Assembly (NCBI GenBank): GCA_050949255.1
Contig: JBMNFJ010000017.1
Location: forward strand, 372,001-436,000
Length of the DNA: 64,000 bases
Direction of reading: 5' to 3'
DNA from: UBA3941 sp002385665
Lineage (GTDB): Bacteria; Bacillota; Clostridia; Caldicoprobacterales; UBA3941
The first letter of the stretch is position 1. Every line of letters starts with the position of its first letter. Shown in pieces: positions 8,743-18,411 of the stretch. The notes under the pieces were generated by a model. The model ran no database searches and had not been told where the DNA came from. It saw only the letters and a program-made list of their open reading frames with translations. Both the position numbers and the translations under genes were made by a program.

Positions 8743-9497
8743 TTATATATTTTTGCCAAATATCACAGATCGGATTTCCATATGGCATAAGCATTCCCTA
8801 TGATTAATATGTTAGGAAATAAACATTTTTGATATGTATATTTCTTAACATAATCAACGATCCATAAGCAGGCATAAATAAATCCTGTAATTGTGCACAA
8901 AACTCTTCAATTCGGCCAGTGGCAGGACTTACTTATAGTATTATAAGCGAACAATCCTTTTGATGTCAAGAAAATCAACAAATTCAATTGATTATCCACA
9001 GATTATCTGATATTATATCTTTACTGTGGATAACTTCCTATTTATAATAGTAGGGAATGGTTATAAGTTATGCACATTCTGTGGATAACTTTGTGTATAA
9101 CTTTTTATGCATTCCGCTTTTTTGGTTAAAAAGTCCGCTTTTTTGGGTGTTGATATTGTTTATAACTTTTACATTTTTATGGGATATTATGCTTGATTTT
9201 ATACAAAATCTGATTTGGATTTAATTATTGATAATAATTTACCAATTATTAATGCATCTCCACCCCAAAGGACTCCATGTCTGAACTTCATGCGCAATAT
9301 ATGGTATGAAACAGTCTAGACAAAACCATATGTTATATATGGGGTAGGTATAGTTTAAGTAGCAACCCTAAAGCATTTTTAGCATTGAAAACCAAAGTTA
9401 CAATACTCCCTTAGAGGCTTCAAGGGGCTACGGGTTTTAAAAAGCAATAATTGGTAAAAATATGTATTATAACGGTATCATATGGGAGGTTTCCTTG
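8743..9497 (+). other. oriC: oriC, left (rpmH-dnaA) part
   Basis: A 755-bp AT-rich gene-free stretch. A DnaA-box cluster lies at 8992-9100: TTATCCACA at 8992-9000 (plus), TGTGGATAA at 9025-9033 and 9080-9088 (minus), TTATGCACA at 9068-9076 and TGTGTATAA at 9092-9100 (one mismatch each). Just right of it a 13-bp direct repeat, TCCGCTTTTTTGG, occurs at 9113-9125 and 9134-9146, exactly 21 bp apart. The remaining 350 bp up to dnaA holds no ORF; it should contain the dnaA promoter and leader, but I could not choose a convincing promoter. Confidence 0.9.
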
Positions 9498-10829
9498 ATG
9501 TTACATAAAATAAAAAAGATATGGGATGATGCCCTGCCTTTTATTAAGTTGGAACTAACTGAGGTCAGCTTTAATACCTGGATTAAAACAATAGAGCCTT
9601 TGACGATCATCGACAATAATTTTTACCTTATGGTTCCCAATGACTTTACCAAGAGTATTTTGGAATCAAGGTATATGGATCTATTAGTCAATGCCTTAAA
9701 GGAGGTTTCTTCCACAGATTACTCCGTTATTCTGGTCTTACCCAACGAAGCAGATAGATATCTAAATACTGACAAGGACGAAGGGAATGGTTCTGACACA
9801 GACAGGGGTGCCCTTAATTCCAAATACACCTTTGATTCTTTTGTTATTGGTAATAGCAATAGGTTTGCACATGCGGCATGTCTGGCGGTAGCTGAGGCAC
9901 CGGCCAACGCCTACAATCCCTTGTTTATTTATGGAGGTGTAGGCCTGGGGAAAACCCATCTGATGCATGCTATAGGTCACTATATACTTTCCCAGAGCCC
10001 ACAGACAAAAGTTTTATATGTTTCCTCGGAAAAGTTTACAAATGAGCTAATTACATCAATTCAGACCAACAAGAACGTGGAATTTCGAAATAGATATCGG
10101 AATGTTGATGTCCTTTTGGTGGATGATATTCAGTTTATAGCCGGTAAGGAGAGTACCCAGGAGGAATTCTTCCATACCTTCAATACTCTCCATGAATCCA
10201 ATAAACAGATTATCATATCCAGCGATCGGCCACCAAAGGAGATACCCACTCTGGAAGACAGGCTTCGTTCCAGATTCGAATGGGGTCTTATTGCGGATAT
10301 CCAGCCACCGGATCTGGAAACCAGGGTAGCCATATTGAGAAAGAAAGCGGAACAGGAAAAAATCCAGGTGGATGATGAAATCCTGTTATTTATCGCCCAA
10401 CGTATTCAGTCCAATATCAGGGAATTGGAGGGAGCCCTTATTCGAATTCTGGCCTATTCCACCCTTAACAACAACAGGTTGGATATCGATATAGCCGATG
10501 AAGCTCTTAAGGATATTATCTCCAACAATACTCCTCGGGTCATTACACCTACATTGATAATGGAGGTTGTTTCAAACTACTACAATATTAGGATAGACGA
10601 TTTTAAATCTAAGAAAAGAAATAGGGCCATATCCTACCCTCGTCAAGTTGCTATGTATCTATGCAGAGAACTTACAGACCTTTCTCTGCCCAAGATAGGG
10701 GAGGAGTTTGGGGGACGGGATCATACTACTGTCATCCATGCCTACGATAAAATTTCCGCTGACATAACCAATGACCCTGAGGTATCCAAAACCGTAAGTC
10801 AAATTCGAAAGGAATTGGAGGAGGTATAA
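9498..10829 (+). CDS. dnaA: DnaA, chromosomal replication initiator
   Basis: AAA+ protein that binds DnaA boxes and melts the origin. I start it at ATG 9498 (MLHKIKKIWDDAL) because GGGAGG lies 8 nt upstream and this matches the family N-terminus; an upstream in-frame ATG at 9462 would add 12 atypical residues. Domain I covers residues 1-80, a short acidic linker about 95-115, AAA+ domain III about 120-330 with GGVGLGKTH (Walker A) and LLVDDIQFI (Walker B), and the DNA-binding domain IV ends with GRDHTTVIHAYDKI. DnaA boxes on both sides suggest autoregulation. Confidence 0.98.
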   Translation: MLHKIKKIWDDALPFIKLELTEVSFNTWIKTIEPLTIIDNNFYLMVPNDFTKSILESRYMDLLVNALKEVSSTDYSVILVLPNEADRYLNTDKDEGNGSDTDRGALNSKYTFDSFVIGNSNRFAHAACLAVAEAPANAYNPLFIYGGVGLGKTHLMHAIGHYILSQSPQTKVLYVSSEKFTNELITSIQTNKNVEFRNRYRNVDVLLVDDIQFIAGKESTQEEFFHTFNTLHESNKQIIISSDRPPKEIPTLEDRLRSRFEWGLIADIQPPDLETRVAILRKKAEQEKIQVDDEILLFIAQRIQSNIRELEGALIRILAYSTLNNNRLDIDIADEALKDIISNNTPRVITPTLIMEVVSNYYNIRIDDFKSKKRNRAISYPRQVAMYLCRELTDLSLPKIGEEFGGRDHTTVIHAYDKISADITNDPEVSKTVSQIRKELEEV

Positions 10830-10861
10830 CCTGTGTAGTCTTGCTGTAGATACTTATAAAC

Positions 10862-11010
10862 AGGATCTGTGGATAACTTCCAATAAAAACTTTAATTCTT
10901 CCACACACTTATCCACATACTTTTTTCGAGGTTTGCACAATAATTTGACATAATTCACAAAATCACAGCCTCTACTACTATTACTGCTAAATTATTATAT
11001 ATATTCAACA
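10862..11010 (+). other. oriC: oriC, right (dnaA-dnaN) part with DnaA-trio-like unwinding region
   Basis: Two perfect DnaA boxes, TGTGGATAA at 10868-10876 and TTATCCACA at 10909-10917, are followed by six trinucleotides of CTA/TTA/CTG type at 10972-10989 and then an AT-only stretch (about 10990-11004). This is the arrangement of the Bacillus subtilis DnaA-trio element and DNA unwinding element, also just before dnaN. The trio spacing from the last box (about 55 bp) is larger than I would expect, so the exact melting site is inferred. Confidence 0.75.
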
Positions 11011-11027
11011 TAAGCAGGAGGTATGAC

Positions 11028-12128
11028 ATGAAATTTACATGTACGCAAAAAAAATTATCCGATAGCATCAGTATAGTCCAAAAAGCCATTAGCCCCAGAA
11101 CCACCCATCCCATCCTGGAGGGTATTTTTCTAAAGGCATATAAGGGAATACTCAAACTGATTGGCAATGATCTGGATCTAGGTATAGAATGCTTCCTGGA
11201 TGCCACTATACATTCGGAAGGTTCTGTCGTTATACCTTCCCGATTGTTTGGTGATATAATCCGAAAGTTACCCGATTGCCAAATCGATATCGAAGTTACT
11301 GACAACTATCTCGTGCTTATAAGGGCAGAAAACTCCCTTTTTGAGATTCAAGGAATAAATCCTGATGAATATCCGGATCTGGAGAATATCCATGAAAAGG
11401 ATCCCACTGAAATTGATCAGGGTCTCCTTAAGGAAATGATCCAGACAACCATCTTCGCGGCAGCTGTGGATGAAACAAGACCCATCTTAACCGGGGCTCT
11501 TGTAGAAATAAGCGAAGGTAATATAAATATGGTTTGTTTGGATGGTTATCGATTGGCAGTAAGGAAGGGAAGCATAGACAGTCAAAAGGAAATAAATGCA
11601 ATAATACCGGCTAAAACCCTTGATGAAGTCAGCAGAATAATAGACAATAGCGACGAAAAAATCAACATTACCATAGATGATAAGCATGTACTCTTTGATA
11701 TGGGCTACACCCGGATTATATCCAGGTTACTTAGCGGGGAATTTATAAATTATAACCAGATCATTCCCCAGGATTACAGGACCCGTATTAGGTTTGATGC
11801 CAGAACACTCTATGATGCCATTGAAAGGGCCTCTATATTGGCAAGGGAAGGAAAAAACAACCTGATAAAGCTCAATATAAGGGAAGACAAGCTAATTATC
11901 AATTCCAATTCCGAGATGGGAAAGGCTCATGAAGAAGTGCCTATTTCAATGGAGGGAGAGGAACTGACCATCGCCTTCAATGCCAGATATTTTATGGATA
12001 TTTTGAAGGGGATAAGGGGTGAAGATTCATATATCGATTTTACAACCAATATAAGTCCCTGTGTTTTCAGACCTGTAGAAGGTAACAATTTTACTTACCT
12101 TTTATTGCCAGTGAGGATAAATGTGTGA
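11028..12128 (+). CDS. dnaN: DnaN, DNA polymerase III beta sliding clamp
   Basis: Ring-forming processivity clamp for DNA polymerase III. The 366-residue protein has the three-fold clamp architecture, begins MKFTCTQKKLSDSISIVQKAIS and ends with the family-type YLLLPVRINV. TRPILTGALVEI and DGYRLAVRKG mark the domain I/II region. AGGAGG lies 6 nt before the ATG. The AT-rich DUE and trio array lie directly upstream, so its leader overlaps origin DNA. Confidence 0.98.
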   Translation: MKFTCTQKKLSDSISIVQKAISPRTTHPILEGIFLKAYKGILKLIGNDLDLGIECFLDATIHSEGSVVIPSRLFGDIIRKLPDCQIDIEVTDNYLVLIRAENSLFEIQGINPDEYPDLENIHEKDPTEIDQGLLKEMIQTTIFAAAVDETRPILTGALVEISEGNINMVCLDGYRLAVRKGSIDSQKEINAIIPAKTLDEVSRIIDNSDEKINITIDDKHVLFDMGYTRIISRLLSGEFINYNQIIPQDYRTRIRFDARTLYDAIERASILAREGKNNLIKLNIREDKLIINSNSEMGKAHEEVPISMEGEELTIAFNARYFMDILKGIRGEDSYIDFTTNISPCVFRPVEGNNFTYLLLPVRINV

Positions 12129-12249
12129 TAGTATAGTAATGGCTAGTGGATTGTCACAATAGATTAATTTTGTAATTGGATTACGATAAAATCAGGCCTG
12201 TTACGGAATATGGCTATTATAGAGTATTAAAATAAGTGGAGGAAAAATT

Positions 12250-12468
12250 TTGGAAGAAATTGTTATAAAAACAGAGTTTATAAAGCTGAACCAGCTTTTA
12301 AAATGGGCTGGAATTGCCGATACCGGTTCCCGGGCTAACGAGATGATAGCTGAAGGTCTTGTTAAGGTAAATGGTCAACTGGAGACCAGAAGGGGTAAAA
12401 AAATATACCATGGGGATAGGATTCTGTTGGAGGATAGGTACGAATACCTGGTTATCAGGGAAGGATGA
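12250..12468 (+). CDS. yaaA: YaaA/RlbA, S4-domain RNA-binding protein
   Basis: A 72-residue single S4 domain (LNQLLKWAGIADTGSRANEMIAEG...VKVNG), located between dnaN and recF as in Bacillus, where it is implicated in ribosome biogenesis. The start is TTG at 12250 with GGAGG 7 nt upstream. The stop is 6 bp before the recF start, so recF translation probably follows directly. Confidence 0.93.
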   Translation: MEEIVIKTEFIKLNQLLKWAGIADTGSRANEMIAEGLVKVNGQLETRRGKKIYHGDRILLEDRYEYLVIREG

Positions 12469-12474
12469 AGGAAG

Positions 12475-13584
12475 TTGTATTTAAGGGAATTGAGCCTGAT
12501 AAATTATAGAAATTACAGTAAATTAGAGTTGGCTTTCAACTCTAATTTAATTATTATCTCAGGTAGAAACGCCCAAGGTAAAACCAATATCCTGGAGTCT
12601 ATCTTTTTATCATGTACCGGTAGATCCCATAGAACACCCAGGGATAGGGAGCTTATTTTGCAAGGTGAGAAGGAGTCCATGATAAGAACCATGGTTGAAA
12701 AAAGGGAGGGTCCCAGTCTTATAGAGATTACCTTAAGCCTTAAGGAGAATAAGAAAATTCATATAAACGGCATGGCAGCTCAGAGAATAGGAGAACTAAT
12801 GGGACATATAAACGGTGTCCTCTTCTCGCCTGAAGATTTGAAGTTGGTTAAAGGAAGTCCGGCTGAGCGGAGAAGATTTATGGATATGGAAATATCCCAA
12901 ATAAAACCCCAATATTTCTATAGCCTGCAGCAGTATAACAGAATCCTAAGCCACAGAAATAACCTTCTGAAGGATATCAATGAAAATATCAGCCTGAGAA
13001 GCACTTTGCCTATATGGGACGAACAAATTGCCAGGGTAGGGACCTATATCATAATGGAAAGATTGAATTTTACTGATAAAATTGGGAAAATTGCCCGAAA
13101 GATTCATAAGGAAATATCTTCAAGCAATGAGGATTTGGAGGTATTATACGAGCCCTCTATAGGATTTAATTCACCCCATGCAGAAGAAATAGAGGAAAAC
13201 TATTTATATATATTAGAGTCAAGCCATGATGAAGACATAAAACGGGGTAGCACCGGAAAGGGATGCCATAGAGACGATCTAGCCATAAGTATAGACAATA
13301 TGGATGTACGGACATTTGGTTCGCAAGGACAGCAGCGTACTGCCGTTTTATCTCTAAAATTGTCGGAAATTGAGATGATGTTTCGGGAGACTGGGGAATA
13401 CCCACTCCTGTTATTGGACGATGTCCTGTCAGAACTGGATAAATACAGGCAGGAACAATTGCTCACATATTTTGATAAAGTCCAAACCTTTATGACTCTG
13501 ACAGATTATCCGGATATATTAGGTGATATTGGGAGTAATCAAGAGATATATGAGGTATCCGGGGGCAGAGTCACGAAAATTTAA
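12475..13584 (+). CDS. recF: RecF, DNA replication and repair ATPase
   Basis: SMC-like ABC ATPase that helps load RecA at single-strand gaps. TTG start (YLRELSLINYRNY). Walker A GRNAQGKTN lies at about residues 30-38, the signature region FGSQGQQRTAVLSLKLSE at about 281-298 and Walker B LLLLDDVLSELD at about 309-320. Full length at 369 residues. Its ribosome site (AGGA) overlaps the yaaA stop. Confidence 0.97.
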   Translation: MYLRELSLINYRNYSKLELAFNSNLIIISGRNAQGKTNILESIFLSCTGRSHRTPRDRELILQGEKESMIRTMVEKREGPSLIEITLSLKENKKIHINGMAAQRIGELMGHINGVLFSPEDLKLVKGSPAERRRFMDMEISQIKPQYFYSLQQYNRILSHRNNLLKDINENISLRSTLPIWDEQIARVGTYIIMERLNFTDKIGKIARKIHKEISSSNEDLEVLYEPSIGFNSPHAEEIEENYLYILESSHDEDIKRGSTGKGCHRDDLAISIDNMDVRTFGSQGQQRTAVLSLKLSEIEMMFRETGEYPLLLLDDVLSELDKYRQEQLLTYFDKVQTFMTLTDYPDILGDIGSNQEIYEVSGGRVTKI

Positions 13585-13688
13585 TTTTTCTTTAAGTATA
13601 GGATAAAATAGGATATAATAGATATATCTGAGTGAATCGATATTGTTTGACGAAATATGATGGAAGTTCGTAAATTGATGAGAGGTCG

Positions 13689-14003
13689 GTGGAGTTAGTG
13701 GTACTGCATTTAGGAGGGGATGTAGTTATTCCCATGAAGGATGTCATCGCTATATTTGACTTGGAGACATCGGAGGATTCACAAATAAATAAAGAATTTT
13801 TAGAGGTTGTTAAAGAAGAGGGTTTTGTAAGGGTCCTATCGGAAGATGCGCCAAAAACTTTTGTTTTGACTGAATCTAATAACAAGATAAAAATATATTT
13901 ATCCCCTATATCATCTTCGACACTTTTAAAAAGAACCGGATTTATACAGAACATATCTTTCTCAAAAAAGCTATTAGAACAAGGGGGATATGATGGAGAA
14001 TAA
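13689..14003 (+). CDS. remB: RemB (YaaB, DUF370 family) regulator
   Basis: Small DUF370 protein with the family opening VVLHLGGDVVIPMKDVIAIFDLE; RemB is an extracellular-matrix regulator in Bacillus and occupies this recF-gyrB slot. Start choice is uncertain: GTG at 13689 (GAGAGG 3 nt upstream) or GTG at 13698, which better fits the family N-terminus. The 104-residue frame is a little longer than usual because of its C-terminal tail. It overlaps the gyrB start by 11-14 nt, implying coupling. Confidence 0.88.
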   Translation: MELVVLHLGGDVVIPMKDVIAIFDLETSEDSQINKEFLEVVKEEGFVRVLSEDAPKTFVLTESNNKIKIYLSPISSSTLLKRTGFIQNISFSKKLLEQGGYDGE

Positions 14004-15909
14004 TCAACAAAGAAACAGAAGCGATTATGATGAATCCCAAATCCAGGTATTGGAGGGATTGGAGGCGGTGCGCAAGCGCCCCGGTATGTATATAGGGAGC
14101 ACCAGTATTCGTGGGCTTCACCACCTGGTATATGAAGTAGTAGATAATAGTATAGACGAATCCATGGCAGGATTTTGTGATGAAATAAAAGTAACCATAC
14201 ACAAGGATATGTCTGTAACCGTTCAGGATAATGGAAGGGGAATTCCAGTAGGAATCCAGGAAAAAATGCATAAACCTGCCGTCGAGGTAGCTTTAACCAT
14301 GCTCCATGCAGGAGGAAAATTTGGCAGCGGTGGTTATAGCGTATCCGGCGGATTGCATGGGGTAGGCGTAGCGGTGGTCAATGCCTTATCGGAATGGCTC
14401 GTAGTAAAGGTTAAAAGGGATGGACATATATATACCCAAAGATACGAGAGGGGAGTAACCAAAACCCCATTAGAGATAATCGGTGACACCGAGGAAACCG
14501 GTACCACTATAACCTTTAAACCGGATCACCTGATATTTGATGAACTGAATTTTAGCTATGATACTCTCAGATCCAGATTAAGGGAGCTGGCATTTTTAAA
14601 TGCAGGCTTAAGGATAGAGATATTGGATGAGAGAACTGAAGAAGGTGAGAGCTTTCACTATGAGGGTGGTATAATCTCCTTTGTAGAATACTTAAACAAA
14701 AACAGGGCTGCGTTATTTAGCCCACCTATCTATATCTCCGGGGAAAAGGGGACCAGCTCCATGGAAGTTGCCCTTCAATATAACGATTCCTATGTTGAGG
14801 GTGTATATTCCTTTGCCAATAATATAGATACCCATGAGGGAGGAACACACCTAAGCGGATTTAGGGCTGCCATTACCAGAGTGCTCAATGATTATGGCAG
14901 AAAATACAATTATATAAAACAAAATGAGCCAAACCTTTCGGGAGAAGATACCCGGGAAGGTCTCACGGCTATCATAAGCGTGAAGCTTACGGAGCCCCAA
15001 TTCGAAGGCCAAACCAAAACAAAACTCGGTAACAGCGAAATAAGGGGATTTGTTGAGAGTACGGTGGGGGAAGGACTCTCTGCCTTCTTGGAAGAGAACC
15101 CCAGCATTGGGAAGATCATTTTAGAAAAGGCCCTTACTGCATCAAGGGCCAGGGAGGCGGCTAAAAAGGCCAGGGAGCTGACCAGAAGAAAGAGTGTACT
15201 CGAGAGTACATCATTGCCTGGGAAATTGGCCGATTGTACTGAAAAGGATCCTGCCCTCAGTGAAATCTTTATAGTAGAGGGAGATTCAGCCGGCGGCTCA
15301 GCCAAGCAGGGAAGGGATAGGCATTTTCAAGCAATTCTGCCCCTTAGGGGAAAAATATTAAACGTAGAAAAGGCCAGGCTGGACAAGGTATTGGCCAATG
15401 AAGAGATTAGGGCCATGATTACGGCCTTTGGTACCGGCATTGCTGATGATTTTGATATTGATAAACTAAGATACCATAAAATAATAATAATGACCGATGC
15501 CGATGTGGATGGCAGCCATATAAGGACTCTTCTTTTAACTTTCTTCTTTAGATATATGAGGCCTCTAATCGAAAAGGGTCATGTCTATATAGCCCAACCC
15601 CCTCTTTATCTGGTCAAAAAGAGCAGGAAAGAGCATTATTGCTACAGCGACAGAGAATTGGAAGAGCTATTGACTGAAATAGGCAGGGAAGGAGCAGAGG
15701 TCCAGCGCTATAAGGGTTTGGGTGAAATGAACGCTGAACAGCTGGCTGATACTACCATGGATCCAAGCAAGCGTACCCTGCTTAGGGTAACCATGGAGGA
15801 TGCCAGGCAGGCGGATGAGATCTTTACAATACTCATGGGCGAAAAGGTAGAGCCTCGACGGGAATTCATTGAAGAGAATGCTAAAATGGTAACCAACCTA
15901 GATGTTTAA
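13993..15909 (+). CDS. gyrB: GyrB, DNA gyrase subunit B
   Basis: ATPase subunit of type II topoisomerase, which introduces negative supercoils. GHKL ATPase domain with EVVDNSIDE, DNGRGIPV and GGLHGVGVAVVNALS; TOPRIM domain with FIVEGDSAGGSAKQGRD (about residues 425-441) and MTDADVDGSHIRTLLLTF; C-terminal GEMNAEQLADTTMDP. Two adjacent ATGs (13990, 13993); the second is 5 nt from AGGGGG and gives MENNQQRNRSDYD. About 638 residues, typical for Firmicutes. Confidence 0.97.
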   Translation: MENNQQRNRSDYDESQIQVLEGLEAVRKRPGMYIGSTSIRGLHHLVYEVVDNSIDESMAGFCDEIKVTIHKDMSVTVQDNGRGIPVGIQEKMHKPAVEVALTMLHAGGKFGSGGYSVSGGLHGVGVAVVNALSEWLVVKVKRDGHIYTQRYERGVTKTPLEIIGDTEETGTTITFKPDHLIFDELNFSYDTLRSRLRELAFLNAGLRIEILDERTEEGESFHYEGGIISFVEYLNKNRAALFSPPIYISGEKGTSSMEVALQYNDSYVEGVYSFANNIDTHEGGTHLSGFRAAITRVLNDYGRKYNYIKQNEPNLSGEDTREGLTAIISVKLTEPQFEGQTKTKLGNSEIRGFVESTVGEGLSAFLEENPSIGKIILEKALTASRAREAAKKARELTRRKSVLESTSLPGKLADCTEKDPALSEIFIVEGDSAGGSAKQGRDRHFQAILPLRGKILNVEKARLDKVLANEEIRAMITAFGTGIADDFDIDKLRYHKIIIMTDADVDGSHIRTLLLTFFFRYMRPLIEKGHVYIAQPPLYLVKKSRKEHYCYSDRELEELLTEIGREGAEVQRYKGLGEMNAEQLADTTMDPSKRTLLRVTMEDARQADEIFTILMGEKVEPRREFIEENAKMVTNLDV

Positions 15910-15925
15910 GGAAGGATGTAAATAG

Positions 15926-18367
15926 ATGGATCCATCATATAACAAAATTGTAGATGTTAATATAGAAAAAGAGATGTCAAAATCCTTTATAGACTATGCT
16001 ATGAGTGTAATCGTAAGCCGTGCCCTTCCGGATGTAAGGGATGGGTTAAAACCGGTTCATAGAAGGATACTCTATTCCATGTATGAACTCGGGATGACGC
16101 CGGACAAGCCCTTCAGGAAGTCGGCCAGGATAGTAGGGGATGTTCTGGGTAAATATCATCCCCATGGAGATTCATCCGTATATGACGCCATGGTTAGGAT
16201 GGCTCAGGATTTTTCTATCCGATACATGTTGGTAGAAGGTCATGGGAATTTTGGCTCTGTTGATGGAGATTCACCGGCGGCTATGAGGTACACAGAAGCC
16301 AGAATGTCAAAAATTTCTATGGAGCTTCTGGCCGATATAAACAAGGAAACCGTTGATTTCAGTCCCAATTTCGATGAAACCTTAAAGGAGCCTGATGTAC
16401 TCCCGTCTCGATTCCCCAACCTTTTAGTTAACGGTTCATCTGGTATTGCTGTAGGTATGGCTACCAATATTCCACCCCATAATCTGGGGGAGACTATTGA
16501 CGGAGTAGTGGCCTTAATTGATAATCCGGATATTTCCATTGAAGAGATTATGAATCATATAAAAGGTCCGGACTTCCCTACAGGAGCATTGATACTTGGC
16601 AGAGAGGGTATTCGTCAGGCCTATAGAACCGGAAGGGGCAGGATAGTTACCAGGGCGAAGACCAAGATAGAAGAACACTCGGGCAATCGGGCCAGTATCA
16701 TTGTAGAGGAGATACCATATCAGGTCAACAAAGCCAGACTCATCGAGAAAATAGCCAGTCTGGTGCGGGATAAGAGAATTGATGGGATATCCGATATCCG
16801 GGATGAATCCGACAGGAATGGAATGCGCATCGTAATAGATATAAAAAGGGATGCAAATCCTAATGTGGTTTTGAATTATCTGTTTAAGCATACTCAGATG
16901 CAGGTAACTTTTGGTGCTATAATGCTGGCTCTGGTTGACGGCGAGCCCAGGATCATGAATTTAAAGGAAATTCTGCATCACTATATAAATCACCAAAGGG
17001 AAATTATAGTAAGGAGAAGCAGATATGATCTGGAAAGGGCAGAGGCCAGGGCCCATATCCTGGAAGGGCTTTTGATCGCTCTTGATCATATCGATGAGGT
17101 GATAAACCTGATAAGGTCTTCCCGGACTGATCAGATAGCCAAGGAAGGGCTTATGGAAAAATTCGGTCTAAGCGAGAGACAGGCCCAGGCGATATTGGAT
17201 ATGAGATTAAGACGCCTGACCGGACTTGAAAGGGAGAGACTGGTAGAGGAATATGAAGGTTTATTAAAAACCATCGGGGAATTAAAGGATATTCTGGCCG
17301 ATAAAAAGCTCCAGTATGCGATAATCAAGGAAGAACTCCTGAATATAAAGGAAAAATATGACGATGACAGGAGAACACAGATTGTAGCTGCCCCAGGTGA
17401 GATAGATATCGAAGATCTGATAGATGAACATGATGTGGTACTCACTCTAACCCATTTAGGCTATATAAAAAGGACTCCTTTAGAGACCTATAAAAGCCAA
17501 AGAAGGGGAGGAAGGGGCATTACAGGACTTCAAACAAGGGAAGAGGACTTTGTCACCGACATATTTGTTACCTCAACCCATCATCGCTTATTATTCTTTA
17601 CCAGCCTGGGCAAGGTATACGAATTAAAGGCATATGAGATCCCCGAAGCGGGCAGGCAGGCCAGGGGTACAGCCATCATTAATCTACTGCAATTGATGCC
17701 GGGCGAGAGGATACAGGCCGTGATTTCCGTGGATGAAGTAGAAAGCGGTAAATTCCTGTTGATAGGGACCAAATATGGATTGATAAAGAAGAGTCCCCTG
17801 GAAGAATACCAGAATATCCGTAAGGACGGACTGATTGCTATTAACCTCAGGGAAGACGATGAAGTTGTTGGGGTTCAGCTGACCGAAGGAAACAGGGAAA
17901 TTTTAATGGCAACCCATAAGGGGATGTGCATTAGGTTTAAAGAATCCGATGTCCGTCCTATGGGAAGGGCTACAATGGGGGTCAAGGGTATAGACCTCAG
18001 CGAGGACGATTACGTTATTGATATGGTACTGGTATCCGGCCAGGAAGATGTATTGGCTATCAGTGAAAACGGTTTTGGAAAAAGGACATCGATAGACGAA
18101 TATAGGGTCCAAAACAGAGGAGGCCGTGGGATTATTACCATGAAAACCAATGAAAAAACAGGCAACCTTGTGGCCCTTAAGATGGTAGCCGAGGACGATG
18201 ATTTGATGATTATAAATTCCGAAGGTATTATTATACGCATAGGAGTAAAGGATATTTCTACCTTAGGTCGAAACACCCAAGGGGTAATGCTCATGAGAGT
18301 TGAGGAAGGGAATACAGTAATATCCGTAGCAAAGGCAGAAAAGGACGATGACGATAGCGACTTATAA
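15926..18367 (+). CDS. gyrA: GyrA, DNA gyrase subunit A
   Basis: DNA breakage-reunion subunit. The N-terminal region has VSRALPDVRDGLKPVHRRIL, the QRDR region HPHGDSSVYDAMVRMAQ and the catalytic tyrosine in AAMRYTEARMS. The C-terminal beta-pinwheel carries the GyrA box QRRGGRG (about residue 530), which marks it as gyrase rather than topoisomerase IV ParC. The 813-residue length is typical and it ends in an acidic tail. It lies 16 bp after gyrB. Confidence 0.98.
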   Translation: MDPSYNKIVDVNIEKEMSKSFIDYAMSVIVSRALPDVRDGLKPVHRRILYSMYELGMTPDKPFRKSARIVGDVLGKYHPHGDSSVYDAMVRMAQDFSIRYMLVEGHGNFGSVDGDSPAAMRYTEARMSKISMELLADINKETVDFSPNFDETLKEPDVLPSRFPNLLVNGSSGIAVGMATNIPPHNLGETIDGVVALIDNPDISIEEIMNHIKGPDFPTGALILGREGIRQAYRTGRGRIVTRAKTKIEEHSGNRASIIVEEIPYQVNKARLIEKIASLVRDKRIDGISDIRDESDRNGMRIVIDIKRDANPNVVLNYLFKHTQMQVTFGAIMLALVDGEPRIMNLKEILHHYINHQREIIVRRSRYDLERAEARAHILEGLLIALDHIDEVINLIRSSRTDQIAKEGLMEKFGLSERQAQAILDMRLRRLTGLERERLVEEYEGLLKTIGELKDILADKKLQYAIIKEELLNIKEKYDDDRRTQIVAAPGEIDIEDLIDEHDVVLTLTHLGYIKRTPLETYKSQRRGGRGITGLQTREEDFVTDIFVTSTHHRLLFFTSLGKVYELKAYEIPEAGRQARGTAIINLLQLMPGERIQAVISVDEVESGKFLLIGTKYGLIKKSPLEEYQNIRKDGLIAINLREDDEVVGVQLTEGNREILMATHKGMCIRFKESDVRPMGRATMGVKGIDLSEDDYVIDMVLVSGQEDVLAISENGFGKRTSIDEYRVQNRGGRGIITMKTNEKTGNLVALKMVAEDDDLMIINSEGIIIRIGVKDISTLGRNTQGVMLMRVEEGNTVISVAKAEKDDDDSDL

Positions 18368-18411
18368 AGATATGTATTTAGTACGTTCAAAGTTATAGGG
18401 GGAATACCACA

